From assembly GCA_950295325.1 (NCBI GenBank), contig OX485808.1:16760527-16824526 (forward strand): a DNA stretch of 64,000 nt. The letters are read 5' to 3'. The position numbers and the translations under genes are program-made. Positions 21,234 to 33,447 of this stretch are shown piece by piece (within the stretch, counting starts at the first letter, position 1; every line of letters begins with the position of its first letter). The notes beneath the pieces were generated by a model. That model saw nothing but the letters and a program-made list of their open reading frames with translations. It was not told the origin of the DNA and did not search any database. The stretch comes from Polytrichum commune. Taxonomy: Eukaryota > Streptophyta > Polytrichopsida > Polytrichales > Polytrichaceae.

Positions 21234-23398
21234 GGACACTGATACAATTGTCACACCGGGCCGACCAAGGGCCCCGCCATCCAACTATGGTTGTCGGTTG
21301 TCTAGGGGGGGGGCGTAGTCTACAGCGGCCAGCCAAAGACGAGTAGGTGCCTCAACTAACTCAATAAGGAGAAGGTTGGCCATGAAAGAGACATGCTATC
21401 TTCATATGTAGAACATATGCATGGTCTCAACTTAGCAAAACGAAAGGTTTTTTTAACCCCGACTTTTAGTGATTGAGATTGGTGGACTAGTTGATAGGAT
21501 TGATACCAAGCAAGTCTTGAGGGTAGATTTAGGTTGATTGAGCCAAGTATTTTAGACTCTTAAATTTTCTTATGAAACTATGACATGAGAGTGAATGATT
21601 TTTATTTTATTTTCATTCTTATTTCTTGTTGCAATTGTATAGGTGTATGAAATGTTGATTGTTGAAGTATGTGATTCAAAGTTAGTAATGTTGTGGAGTA
21701 TGTGAAAATGGAAGTGATGGGCATTGAGTTACGTGAATGAACATCGAAGGCTATGAGCAAAGCAATTAAAGGCTACTAAAACTAAAGTTGAGTGTAGTCA
21801 AATCGAGAGAATTGGGTGTCAAATGATTAAGAGATACCAAATTTCAAAGAAGGACAACAATTCATGAAGATTGATTAATAGCATGACTAGTAGTATCACC
21901 GCTTGTGATAGGGGGATGTAGACAAGTAAACTTAAGTGAAATTGGCTAAGTAAAGCATGATTTTATGATAGAGATATGACAATAGTCTGTGAGTAATATA
22001 CGTGGTAGAGTAAGTGTATATCCGGAATGTGTTAGACTCTAGTGAATGGAGAAAACACAACGTGAGTGAAACAAGTGAATCAAATGTGAGAATTTATTGA
22101 GTGGAGTGAAATGAAGGTAAGAAGATGTATAGGACGAATCAAAGTAGTTGTGCTTAAGGATTGAGAGAGACCATAGTGGAAAATAGGCTATAATTTGTAT
22201 TGTTAAAAAAAACAAGATGAGCTAGAGTCAAAAAATCACACCCTATGACTATGGAAAGGAAGAAAGTTGCTGAAGGAAATGTCATGGCTATAGCCAGGGT
22301 TAGTGGAAACCTAAGAGCGATTAGCAGTAAGCGAGAGAGATGATCTCAACGCAGATCAAAATCGAAAGAGAAACTTTTGGAGAGGAGAGATTGACTATCA
22401 CCTAAGTAAAAATAATTACGAGGGCCATAGTATGTAGCACGGACCGGGTGCTATAAGCACAATCACAAGAAATTGAGGAATAATTTACAAGTGCCATAGG
22501 GCCATAGCCATGGACATTGGAATATTGCCAAGATTGTAAGAATGAGGAATCGAAGTCAGTAAGAGAGATCACAGGGATAGAGAGAGGAATTCCACCGAGG
22601 GTAGTTTGAGAGGGAGAGTCGAAGTTGCAAAGATGTTTCGTGCGGCAACCACCGATGATCATGAAATGAACAACCTACATGCCATAGCCTACAAGAGATG
22701 AAATTGGGAGAGAGAGCACATACATAGATAAATAAATGAAGATTTGTGAGAGATGTCATACCAAAAAGTGGTTAATGATGACTTGGACATGATAGAAGTG
22801 AGATTGAGAGGAAGGCAATTGCCATGATGGTGTTTGTTGGCAACTAATATCATCAACAAAAAGCATGCTTTGATATGATTAGGAATGATAATGAGATATG
22901 GTTGGATGTGGAAATGAATTAGGCTAGCCGTCAAAGTCGATTGCATTAGAATCTAGTGGATATAGCCTCTGAATTTATATGATTATTTAAGGGTGTTGTA
23001 GGAATCAAAGCAAGCCTTTGTGTGTTGTGTGACAATGAAGAATATGAGATAAGTGAATCTCGTTTACAATCAAAAAATGATACATGAGATAAAGTGAAGG
23101 AACAAATTCCTTGAGCAATGCAATTTGAATTACAATTGATGGCATTAAATGATTATTAAAGTAAGGAGGAAGAAACTAACCCCAATAGGATGAAAATCCA
23201 TTGGAAGACTATTGCCAAGATACAAAAAGACTATTGCCCAAGCTTTTGAGCTTCACGACGGAATTAGAAGGCATGAAATTAGAGTGATAGAAGTTGTTAG
23301 ATAGGACAAACTCACACACATCTGAAGATGCACAAGAAACCATAAGAGTGGAAATTAAACCTAAGTAAGAAGCAATAAAGGAGTAAAAGACCTAGATT
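21234..23398. other. Long purine-rich spacer, no gene seen
   Basis: The + strand is strongly biased to A and G over most of 21.5-23.4 kb (words such as GAGTGAAATGAAGGTAAG and GAGAGAGATCACAGGGATAG). All frames are crowded with stops on +; the - strand frames are short and unrecognised. A 9-base G run lies at 21305. No terminal repeats were located, so its origin is unknown. Confidence 0.4.
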
Positions 23399-23877
23399 GT
23401 TATTAGAACCTTACTCCAATGCGACATTTAACCCTTATAAACACTCAACCTTCCTTGAGACCTAGTCCCTACTTTGTTTTCTTTGGGTTAGTTTGAGCCC
23501 TAGCGAAAACCTTAACTATGCCCCCCCCCATGTGACCTCATTATCCTTTCCCAATAGTTCAATGTATTGGATGACATTATAGGGCCACTTGCCCACCCCA
23601 ATTATTACATGTTGTACACCAATTAGCACTAACACAAAGGGGTGGTAAATTGGGTGACGTTAGTTCAGAGTAGAGCAGTCCCTCTAAAGATTACACATGT
23701 TCACTATGTACAATCAATTTAAGTTGTGAATCCCACGATCAAAACTAATATCATACAATATGTAGTAAGTTTTTGCTATGACTCAAAACAACAAAACCCA
23801 AGGAACAAAGTCTCCAGGAAGACTGAGATAGTGTCTATAAGGGTTAATGTCACATTGGATTAAGGATCTTAATAACA
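23399..23877. mobile_element. Foldback-type MITE with about 75-bp inverted repeats
   Basis: The left arm starts TGTTATTAGAACCTTACTCC and the reverse complement of the right arm starts TGTTATTAAGATCCTTAATCC. Both continue through AATGNGACATTAACCCTTATA. The 300-base centre has a 9-base C run and no coding content. The target duplication is not clear. Confidence 0.65.
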
Positions 23878-25650
23878 TATTAGGGTTTTTCGTCCTTTAT
23901 TCCTTCTTAATTCCATTCATTTCCCCATTCTTGTGGTTCCTTTGTGCTTCTACAGTCGTGGGTGATTCTGTCCTATCTTTGGGTAAGTTCCTATCACTCT
24001 ATGTCTTGACCTATTTCAGTCGTGAAGCTCAAAAGCTTGGCAAGTTGTCAAGTATCTCATAGGCAGGACAACATGTCCGGGGCAACGTCTTTTGAGTAAC
24101 CATCTTCGTCTTTATTTGTGATGAATTATGTTTTGCATGTAATTCAAATTAATTATGATTATACTTACTTCCATCTGTTGACAATTCTTCAAAAGACTGT
24201 AACCGCCATCACCACCTTCCGATAGACCTGGCGATACATCTCAAAGAATATCCATTCCGTCAATACATTAAATATGTATAAATTTACCAGGCTATATCCC
24301 TTGATCAACAAGCTTTATTATCCAAAATAAGTGCATGCAAATAGTCTTATCTCACAAGGTAAAATCTGCCTCTTCTCTGACTTTGTAGTCCAAGCTTACG
24401 TCAACCTTTGCCTAATTGCTTACAACGGCTGGCGATATGCAGCTAACTAACTCAGGCGATATCCTCTCTCAGGAAAACTACCATAAGGTAAAGTCTATAG
24501 CTCTCATGCTACCTCGCACTGGCTATGGCCCATCAGCCTCTCTCGACGACTGTCTCGCCCATCTCAGGCCTCTCCTGTACTTTCTTTTCTCTGCCCATTG
24601 CCCTGTGGTTAAGGCTTCGTCTTCTATGCGTATCGCCACAAATTTCTATCTCTAGGCCAATTACCCTTTCATCTCCCTCATGGAGTTATTTCCGTCTTGA
24701 CCCTTCAACGGTCATGCCTCTTAATCAACGGCTTCAGAATATGGCCTTATTGCCGTCTGTTCATCTTCACTCCCCTCTCACAGGGTAAGTGATTATCTTG
24801 CAGCTTATCGCCTGCTCAGACTTCGTCCACACACATTAGGCTTAATTCTCTCCAACACTCAATCTTTACTCCATGGCCACTTGCCAAGAATCTGACATTC
24901 TTTCACAACATTGACTACTTGCTCAGGTGTCCGCTCTCGGACCTTACAGCCTATTGCCCTTCCGGCACGTCACTACGTCTTTACCTCAGAAAGACTCTTG
25001 CCTCAACAGGCTTTGCCTTCTCTGAGTCCTGAACTCAATCACATTTCTCTTCCTCGGCCTATCGCCAGATTATCACAATGTCTACTCGCCCTCATGGCTT
25101 ACTTTCAGATCAAAACATACACATTTTACTGCCATTACTCAAGACTCCATTTGCTTACATCAAAGCACTCACATTCAACACTGACGCTACCGCTATCAGA
25201 CTTGCATCACACAAACAACCAGATTATTGCTCATCAAGATAATACTTCACTTATGCAAAAATGTATATTGCCAAAGACTGAATCACTCAGTTCTTCTACG
25301 CCTATTGCTATTGCTCCATCTCGGAGAAAGACTAATTGCTCTCAGCCTCAATCACTGAGGTCTGATGCCACTAAGCCTATTGCTAACACTGGGAGACTAC
25401 GTCAAATTTCTACGCTGGGGAAATGGCCTGCCTTCTTCTGGCTCACCTCCTCCTTATGACGACGAAGGAGGAGGAGACGGTTGGAGGCGATAACCAATTC
25501 TTGACGCCAATAGCCGCCAACTGTCACTCTCCTACGCCAGGTACAGTCGAATTGCCGGATGATTATCATCAGATTTCGAAAATTGCCTCATTCAGCTGGA
25601 CGATAGCCAAAAGTTGGTCTCACACAATACAAAAGACTCTACAAAGAAAG
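23878..25650. other. Pyrimidine-rich spacer with recurring short words
   Basis: From about 24.2 to 25.6 kb the + strand is rich in C and T. The words CTATTGCC, TATCGCC and CTCAG recur many times without a fixed period. A 182-codon open frame at 24911-25459 has no motif and a composition explained by the bias. It is not recognised as a gene. It contrasts sharply with the purine-rich block at 21.5-23.4 kb. Confidence 0.4.
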
Positions 25651-26149
25651 AGTTGAAACTAAGATTCTATTTGGTTATAGATCATGAGATATTGATAGTT
25701 GATTCCCTTAGAGAGGTGCTGAAATTCTCCCCTTTATAAGTTGCAAACGTGAAGGGGTGTAAGAGTTTAGAGGAGAGAGATCACCTATAATTGGGTGAGA
25801 ATGAAAACGTGTGGGCGCCTAACCTTGTTAAAGTTCATCTCTAAGTTGATAAAAGGTGTTTGTAATGGGAACATGTGGTCTCTCCCCTAACACGAATGCT
25901 ATCCTATATTATCATCCAATATTGAGGTTTTCTTGAGGTTTGGATTATCCACAAAGGACAGTGGAAAGAGACCCTAAACCCCTAGCTCTCATATCGGTTG
26001 TTGCTATTTTAATTTCTCACTATTTAAGGGGGAACCCCAAAGTAATGACCCCAACTAGAACATTGAAGGCCCACATAGATATTTACCTTGTATGATAAAT
26101 ACAATAAATAATTGGGTGGAAATTAGCGTGGAAAGCAATGAACACGAGC
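25651..26149. other. Spacer, no gene seen
   Basis: No gene or RNA was recognised in this AT-rich stretch between the pyrimidine-rich block and the family G repeat. Confidence 0.35.
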
Positions 26150-26665
26150 CACACTAATTTACAGTCAAAGTGGAAAATAATGTGGGTCAAAGACCCCGGG
26201 TCTTCCCCTAAGTCTTCATAAAAACTTCCGACCAACACATTGAAAATTTGCTAGAGGACATAAATAACACTAAATTAAATGATCACCCGCATTCATTTCC
26301 CATAATAGAAATCAAATTTGGACCACGCTAATTTTTCGCTAAAAATTTAGCATGAGTTGAAGTTCATTGTGGCCGTCCGAGATGACCTTAAACTACCGGA
26401 TGATGGTGGAGAGATACCCAAATCTCAAGGAAGAGGTTGGCGGTTCGAATCCCGGTTGTGAAATCTCCTCTCTACTTGACGAAAAACTTGCCAGGTGGTG
26501 AACTGCATACTGTGCTTTGGTGTTGGCATGTTGACCTTCTGTCTCAAAAAAAGAAGAAGAAGAAGTTCATTGTGGCCCACAATTATTATCACTATCATTT
26601 ATTAGCATTGGCTGTAGAACAATTACTATGGCCCACAGTAATAGGAATGTTTGGAGTAATTTCTA
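26150..26665 (+). repeat. Family G repeat, split by a SINE
   Basis: It shares with 52972-53300 the ordered words AATAATGTGGG, ACCCCGGGTCTTCC, CCTAAGTCTTC, CCGACCAACAC, TTAGCATGAGTTGAA (diverged) and GGCCCACAGTAATAGG. The SINE lies within it. The ends are uncertain, with ATTAGTGTGG-like words near both ends of the other copy. Confidence 0.55.
26375..26561 (+). mobile_element. SINE, forward copy, with 16-bp target duplication
   Basis: GAAGTTCATTGTGGCC flanks it at 26359-26374 and 26562-26577. The body starts GTCCGAGATGACCTTAAACT, carries a perfect Pol III B box GGTTCGAATCC near its position 75, then TCCTCTCTACTTGACG, and ends CTGTCTC followed by an A-rich then GAA-repeat tail. It is tRNA-like at the 5' end, with a weak A box. 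Length is 187 bases. The intact duplication suggests a fairly recent insertion. Confidence 0.9.
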
Positions 26666-26908
26666 GACCTGTGCACTGAAAGCTCCTCCTCAAGGGCATT
26701 CCTAGGAGGTAAGTTCTTGGCTATTGTTTATTTTACACCAATTTTTATTACCAATTGAGATGAGTACGGGGCGCATGCATGGAGATGAGCACTTTGTGTT
26801 TCGAGACTATTAATTGGCAGTGCGTGTATTCTCCATGACTGTCACTGGACCCCACTAGTTCCATCCTTTATTTCCAGCTCTTTATATGGTTTCTTATTGT
26901 CCACTTTA

Positions 26909-27300
26909 GGGCCACTTCACACACAAGACTGAGGGCCCGTGCCCATTGCAATCTAAGAGTTCTCGTTGGTCGAAAGGGCGGAGACCGTCCAAGTTCACTT
27001 CACACATGAAGGTGAAGGCCTAAAGGCTCAAAGAAGACTTCATGGATGGAAAGTCTACATGGAGTCCTACATGGCGGACTATGGATAATAGTTTTAATAT
27101 TTTTAAATGTTTTCCCAACATAACATATTTCAGGACAATTTGCATAACATATTCCACGACAGACAAACACCACCAAGTGATTTTCTTACATTGATAGAGT
27201 TTGAGACATATTATATTAAACCAAAGCCTCCCCTCTTTTTCCGCCGATACAATATGCAATGGTCCCCGAACATGGTCCATTCTCACTTCACACTAACCTA
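26909..27300. mobile_element. Truncated Tourist-like MITE, family C
   Basis: It starts GGGCCACTTCACACACAAG after a TTA (26906-26908). Its order of blocks is the reverse complement of 36595-37048. The opposite terminus is missing. Shared words include GAGTTTGAGACATATTATAT and GGAGTCCTACATGGCGGA. Confidence 0.7.
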
Positions 27301-30300
27301 CCAAGGGGGTAATAGTAAAAGCACGTAGGTTGGTTTCCGGTCAACTCAATTTAATTGCGCTATACTAATTCAAGGTACATTACCCAAATGTAGGGGTTAA
27401 TGATTCTATAAATAGTAACCATCTAGCTCCACAACAATAATCAACGTTTTTATCATCCCCTCCCTCTTAGTAGGTGTTGTGAACATTCCCACTAATGAGA
27501 GGGAAGGTGAAAACACATATAATTATAATATAATTTAGGTATTTAAACTCTCTCTATATGTTTGGTTTTAAGTTGGGGTCAATTATCTAAATATAATATA
27601 ATGGTAGAATATAGTATAGTGGGATCCAATTGGAATGAATCAATAACATACTTGGTAAGGTCAAAGTTTTATCGCATCCCCTTGGTAGGTGTCATGAACC
27701 AAAATCTTGTTTCTTACCATCATAATGTTACAACGTACATACTACAATGTATATCCACTTTGATGTGGGTCATGTTATTCGTCATCAACCCACTCCAACT
27801 TACATTAGATTGCTTGACTCAAGTTCACATATGAACTCGATCTTTTGATCAAGGTGAAACATCCCTTATCATGCCAACACGACTCTCTTAGGTTGGGCAC
27901 ATGGCATGGCTTCCACAATCCAGACAACCCTTGAAGAATGTGGGTTGCAACAACAAAAAGTTGAAATTTGAGCGTGAAAGTAAACATATGTGGTAAAAAT
28001 GTGTATTTTTATTGTATGATAAAACACATCTAGTGTGTTTATTGTGTTGGGGTAAAACTCTCTTTCTCTCTCTCTCGGGCCACGTCATTTTTCTAATAAT
28101 GTCTTTGATCGCTAATGTTTGTTATTGTAAGCCACATGATTTTCCGTGCACATGGATTAATGTGGTTCATTATTATCATTGTAACACAAATAAATCATTG
28201 TTGATGTGACATGAGGCTTCAAAAGTTTATAATAATGTGAGACATCAAATTCATATGGTGTGAATATGAGGGTTGGTTTACACCATGTACCATGAAGTCA
28301 GATCATGGAAGATGGCCTTTTTTCATGGTCCGACTTGATGGTCCAACTTCCATGGTCTGATTTCTTAAAAAAAAATTTACAAAGCCTTTGGGCCCCTCAC
28401 TAGGTGTAAACCAAATGTGGACCAAGAAGAATGACTATGCACCAAAAGTGAATGTGTTGATTCTTTTTAATATATGCCCAAAAAGGGCCGTTTTGAAAAA
28501 GAAAAAAAATCAAGTTTGACCATTCTCTTGTCTTCTCTTGGGCTTCACTTGTCTTCACTTCTTGTTAAATGTGTCAGAGATGTGGCTTGCGGAACTTCTC
28601 ACAACAATTTTTACAACAAAAATGAGCGATTTAATTTGTACATGTTCAATGTAATTTACATGTGACATGTATCTTGTGTTGTACATTGAGCATTATTTGC
28701 AACCCTCTTCACCATGTGTACTCGAATTCTTGAGTTCTAGATGTCCCACATTGTTTGGTGAAACATGTGGGAGCCGGTTTAAGGGGTAGGGTAGGAAAGA
28801 GATGCTATGCCTCATGGGCTATGGTATAATCAAGGCACATAGAGGGTAAACTTGCTTCTTGAGATTCATTACAACACATAGATGTTGAAAATTGTGCCTT
28901 GTGAGCCTTACGTAGTGGGAAGAACCGAACACAAAGCCCCCAAAATAAACTCATTAAAATTTTATTACAAAAGCATCTCTTTGCCATGGGCCCTTGCCTT
29001 TTTCTACCATACCACTCTTTTGCTTTTGTCACAACAAAACCCGTTGGACCATGTCAGTGGATTATGTTGGCCTTAGAATATGTCTTTTGGGGACCTCAAC
29101 CTCCATAGTCACTATGTCATTTTTTTTCCTTGGTTTCCCGAGACGAGTTCAACAACCAATCAACACTCTTACATGGCCCTGGGATGACTTCATGGTCCAT
29201 GGTCTAAACAACCCCTAAATGAATGTGACCTAAATTGGCACATTGATCACGGCGTGCATAAGAATCTCATTACACCACTATAAATTTGTTCTTCCATTAC
29301 GCTTAGATGTATGATGACATTTACATCTTATGTGTTTTCATCCTTTATTTGTATAAGTGTTAGTTTTGAATTCCAACGTCACATAAGTGTTATTCATGTA
29401 AGTGTTACAAATTGTTGATGCTCCCCCCCCCCCCCCCCCGATAAGTGTTAACACCACGCAAGTGTTATAAGTTTCTTTGCTCCGAATTGTTGACATATAT
29501 CAAGGGTGAACTGTATGGTTGGAAGAAAATCTTGCCTTTGAAAATTTATTATAGTTTCAAAAATCCCAAAATTATTTGTGACTTTTTTTTTGAACGTCGT
29601 GATACCAATTTCCAAGCATGTGAGAAACTACTCCAATATCATATTTGTTCCCCACTTATGCGAAATTGCTTATGTTATCATAAATGGATATGTCTACCTT
29701 ACTTATATGTAGTGCAGTTGTTCAAAACATATTTTGCTTTGAGGATGTGATTGATTTCCACATGACATTGCTCATGGTTGTTGGTACACCATTTATTTGA
29801 AATAGTGTTGACCATTCTTCAATCTTCAAACACCTAATATTATAGTGGAACGTGTAATGAACCCCATTCATATGGAACGTGCATTTCCACTTTCCCAATG
29901 GATGAGTTTCCCTAGATACCACAAAGTTCTAAGGTAAGTGGGCCTTAAATGGACACTTTTCTCTTTACACCCACTTCTCATAGGGTATGAAACATGCAAT
30001 TAACAAGATAATTAGCAAACCAAACCGTGCCCATAGTTGTTTTCCTCATAGTTTATGGAGCCCCTATGCATATCCTATTCATTGTCAAAGTGAAGATTAT
30101 TTGAGTTACTTCATGGTCATATAGACCCTCTCCCCAATTATATTAATTGTGGTGTATGGAACAATTAACAAGTTATGAACATGTAGTCCAGTCTTTTTTC
30201 AACACATGTCATTTTGGTATTTGTTATCAAATTCACACCCAACCGTACACCACTCAAATATAGGTATTTGTTTAAGAGCAAACGCCAAATTAGCACATAT

Positions 30301-31857
30301 ACCTTAGCCAATTATTGTAGTATCAAGACGAATAAAATAGCCCCCCCCCCTCACATGGTTGGATAAGCAATTCCAATTCCAAAATTTGAGGTCCACAATA
30401 GTATCTACGAAATTCATATTCAATGTCGGCATGATTGTAATAAAGGCCATTGCCATTGCATGGTAAGTGCCGTGAGAGATGCAGCTTATATAACACGTCA
30501 AAGACAAAAGACAAAGACAATAGAAAAAATACGATTCTAACTAGAGCTCAAGTCCTTGTGGTGGGCTCAAAATAGGACCATTAATTAAAACAAACCTCAC
30601 AATGGCAATTCAAAGCCAACCTTGCTTGGCTCATGTCCCGACCACACCAAACTTTTCATCCGGTTTCAGTTGTGAAATTGTTGGAGAAATAGATGTTGGC
30701 CCATTACTTTTCACACTATTATAGCCAGAGATGTCAACGGGTGGTGTCAGAACTGACCATGTGATAAGCCCCTCAGACATAATCATACACCGTAACTTAC
30801 CTATCCTTTATGACCTATACTATTTTGTGCTCCACTTTAATTTACTTTTAAGTCATATCTCTTTTGGTCCAATCATGACAAAGGTGTATCATTATGGACT
30901 AATGAGAAAGGACTCCTTTGTTTTCTTTTTTCTTTTTGGCACAAATTGAAAATTCAATTGCAGAAAGAACCCATAAAAGGAATCCTTACATTTCACAAGG
31001 ACTCGTGTTTGAGACAATGTTACCGATCAAATTTACAAATCATCAATCGAATGTGATGAAGATTGTGACAACAATATCTATAACTACACTAGGTGTTGAC
31101 TATACATCTATGTAAAGTTCAAAACAATAGCATGATAAATGTTCAAAAGGGTTACAAGGAATATGAAAAAGGGTGATGCATATATGACACAATTTTGGTA
31201 CACCTTATTGTAGTTGAACCCTTTTACCATACCTAGAACCATGGCAAGTTCGACGTGGCAATTTGAGTGTCGAAATGTGTTTTATTTGTTGGCCACATCA
31301 TGTTTTTCCACAGGTTTAACCAATAGTTGTGAGACACCTGTCACTTTCATCTCATAAGGAAATGAATTGGTGGCAAGAATGCCTTGATGCTGTGGTACTA
31401 TGTACAACTAGTGACTGTCTACATTGCTCTATGATATTCAACATTGCTTATTATTGTACGATGCTATACATTCTTACTTAGAATGCAAGTCTTTGCAAAA
31501 TAAAGTAGATTATATGTTTTTCTTTTCTCTTTTCTCCTTTTTTAATCAAATGGCATTTTGCTTTTGATAAAGGACAAGTACATCTCACACGACAACTCAT
31601 TGACCCAAAGTCGGGCTAGTGTTAGATGCCCGCTTTTTTGAGTTGCCCCCTTACCATTATTACTCCATGTGAGAATGTTTGCAATTTGTTGAATTATAGC
31701 ATGTAGAGTTAATTTTCCATGTGATTTGACCCCATAATTAGTACTAGAGGTTCCAAGTTGGTCTACAAGGCCTCACTTGAGATAAATTAACACAAACCTA
31801 TGGAGTGAGCTTTTTATTGGAGCCCCATTACATCATTATTAATGGTGGGCCCATCTT
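27301..31857. other. Gene-free spacer with scattered diverged repeats
   Basis: No gene or RNA was recognised in 4.5 kb. There is a 17-base C run at 29423-29439, a 10-base C run at 30341-30350 and a short CT run near 28061-28075. A stretch near 30235-30300 matches the diverged repeat at 9.79-9.88 kb. About 80 bases near 31600-31670 resemble 34980-35035 (words GGGCTAG and GCCCCCTTACCA). Open frames are short and without motif. Confidence 0.4.
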
Positions 31858-32436
31858 AACCCCCAAGCACTCAAACCTTCACATTCTAGTTTCAGGCATA
31901 TCCAACACCAATATTGAAAATTCATTGTTATGTAGCAAAATAGGCTATGTATTCCTGAAATCCAATCGTACTGATGTGAACTAGACTATCATATGTTCTT
32001 GTTGTGAACAATTGAAGTCAATTGGACCACATTTGCTAGGCTATGATGACATATGAGCATGGCCTTCATCAGGGAGGCATGCACACAAAACTATGAAATG
32101 TTTCGTTTCAAGACCGTTTTGGTCATGCCACAAACTTGTGATAGCTGGCAACTTTGCCATAATGTGTTATGTGCATGACAAACGAGCTACTCCTAAATTT
32201 GGGTTTTCTTTTAGCAAATTTAGATGAAGTCCGTCACCCTCATAATTGGAGGGCCACATGAGGTCATTTTGAGAGATTTCACCTTTTTCATGAAGCAAGC
32301 AACATGTGCACTATTTTGTTCTTCTTCAAATCCATCCGTGCAAGTTGTGCGTAACCGTCATCTTGTCCTAAGGGATAAAAAAAAAATCAAAGAAAAAAAT
32401 AACCCACACCCAAGTTGGGCATCATATATGAAAAAT

Positions 32437-33024
32437 GCCAGACGATAAAGCACCCCCGTTCAACTTTTCAAGGAAGGGGTTCATGATAGGATAAGGCCAG
32501 GGCCCACAACCCATGACTCTTGGGTAGCCCCAAAAAACGTTTTTTTGAACCTGATCGGAAAGCATTGCCTGCCCCGCCCGGCTTCTTGAAAAGTTGTCCT
32601 TGCATTCTTGAAGGCCACCTAGTCCACAAAACCCATATTGAATGCACATTCGCTTCAAGGGCTCAAAATCCAATATATATGTTCACTTCCACTCAGTAGA
32701 TAAGCAATTGGTTTAGATTTCATCCCGAAGTGAAACCATCAATAAAGTATGTAATTAACTTGGAAGTTAAAGATCTGAAAAATTCCTCATTAGCATTGAG
32801 GTGATAATTTTGTGACTTACAATTTGAAAAGGCCTTTGTCATTTTAAAACCAAGCTTGAAATAATGTTCTAATTTTATTTATTATATTCAACTATTGTCT
32901 TGTCCTTTCACAAATAAGTTTCTACAAGTATTCATACACATTCAAGCTAATTAAGTGTCATTAACTGTAAATTCATTGATGGAATGTCCTTAGAAAGGTT
33001 GTTGGGGGTGCTTTAACGTCCATC
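32437..33024. mobile_element. Mutator-like non-autonomous element inserted in R1
   Basis: The ends are inverted: GACGATAAAGCACCCCC on the left and, reverse complemented, GACGTTAAAGCACCCCC on the right. The flanks ATGAAAAAT and GTGAAAGAT are a diverged 9-bp duplication. The empty site is seen in the 15-16 kb R1 copy, which reads CATATGTGAAAGATATTGG without a break. Length is 588 bases. No transposase was recognised. Its ends differ from those of family D. Confidence 0.75.
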
Positions 33025-33127
33025 GTGAAAGATATTGGTTCTTGAATTTGACTCCTACATTTGGACAACTCATGGGACCGCCTCCCAAAACAAGCAATTC
33101 CAAAGTAACAAACAAACCCTACATGCT

Positions 33128-33285
33128 TGGACATAACATTACTCAGCGGCATGTGCCCTCATAATATAACATTGGGATGTTGGGAGTTTAATTTGAATAT
33201 GAGTCTCCATGTGCATTCTTTCAAGCATCCCACTATTACATTATGAGGGCCCACATAATGAAAGTTGACCAATGAGTATTGTTTT
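33128..33285. mobile_element. Palindromic repeat J, second copy, inserted in R1
   Basis: The left half reads ACATAACATTACTCAGCGG, GTGCCCTCATAATATAAC and TGGGATG. The right half is its inverse, CATCCCACTATTACATTATG, GAGGGCCCAC. The R1 copy at 15.6 kb lacks this block. The exact boundary on the right is uncertain. Confidence 0.65.
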
Positions 33286-33447
33286 GGAGTTTGAGGTTTT
33301 TATATGTTATGTAGGCCTGCATGATAGTGGACTCCACCCTACACCAATAGATACCTTCCATCCATCTAGATTGCCACCTAGTGGGTCGGAAACCCCATCA
33401 AAATATTAGGTGGCGACCCATTTTGGGTTGCATGAGCATTTAAAACT

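Larger units (their letters stand above)
31858..33447 (+). mobile_element. R1 non-autonomous DNA element, forward copy, with two nested insertions
   Basis: It starts TTAACCCCCAAGCACTC and ends near GAGCATTTAAAACTTG. Blocks follow the same order as the reverse copy at 15475-16557, including CTTGTCCTAAGG, GAAAGATATTGG, CGCCTCCCAAAACAAGCAAT and ACCCTACACCARTAGATACC. It is interrupted by a 588-bp element (32437-33024) and the palindromic element (33128-33285). The net length is about 850 bases, close to the other copy. Confidence 0.65.

Noticed and set aside
24911-25459. 182-codon open frame
   Set aside because: It is open because the strand is pyrimidine-rich and poor in stop codons. Its Ser/Leu/Pro/Thr-rich text has no domain pattern.
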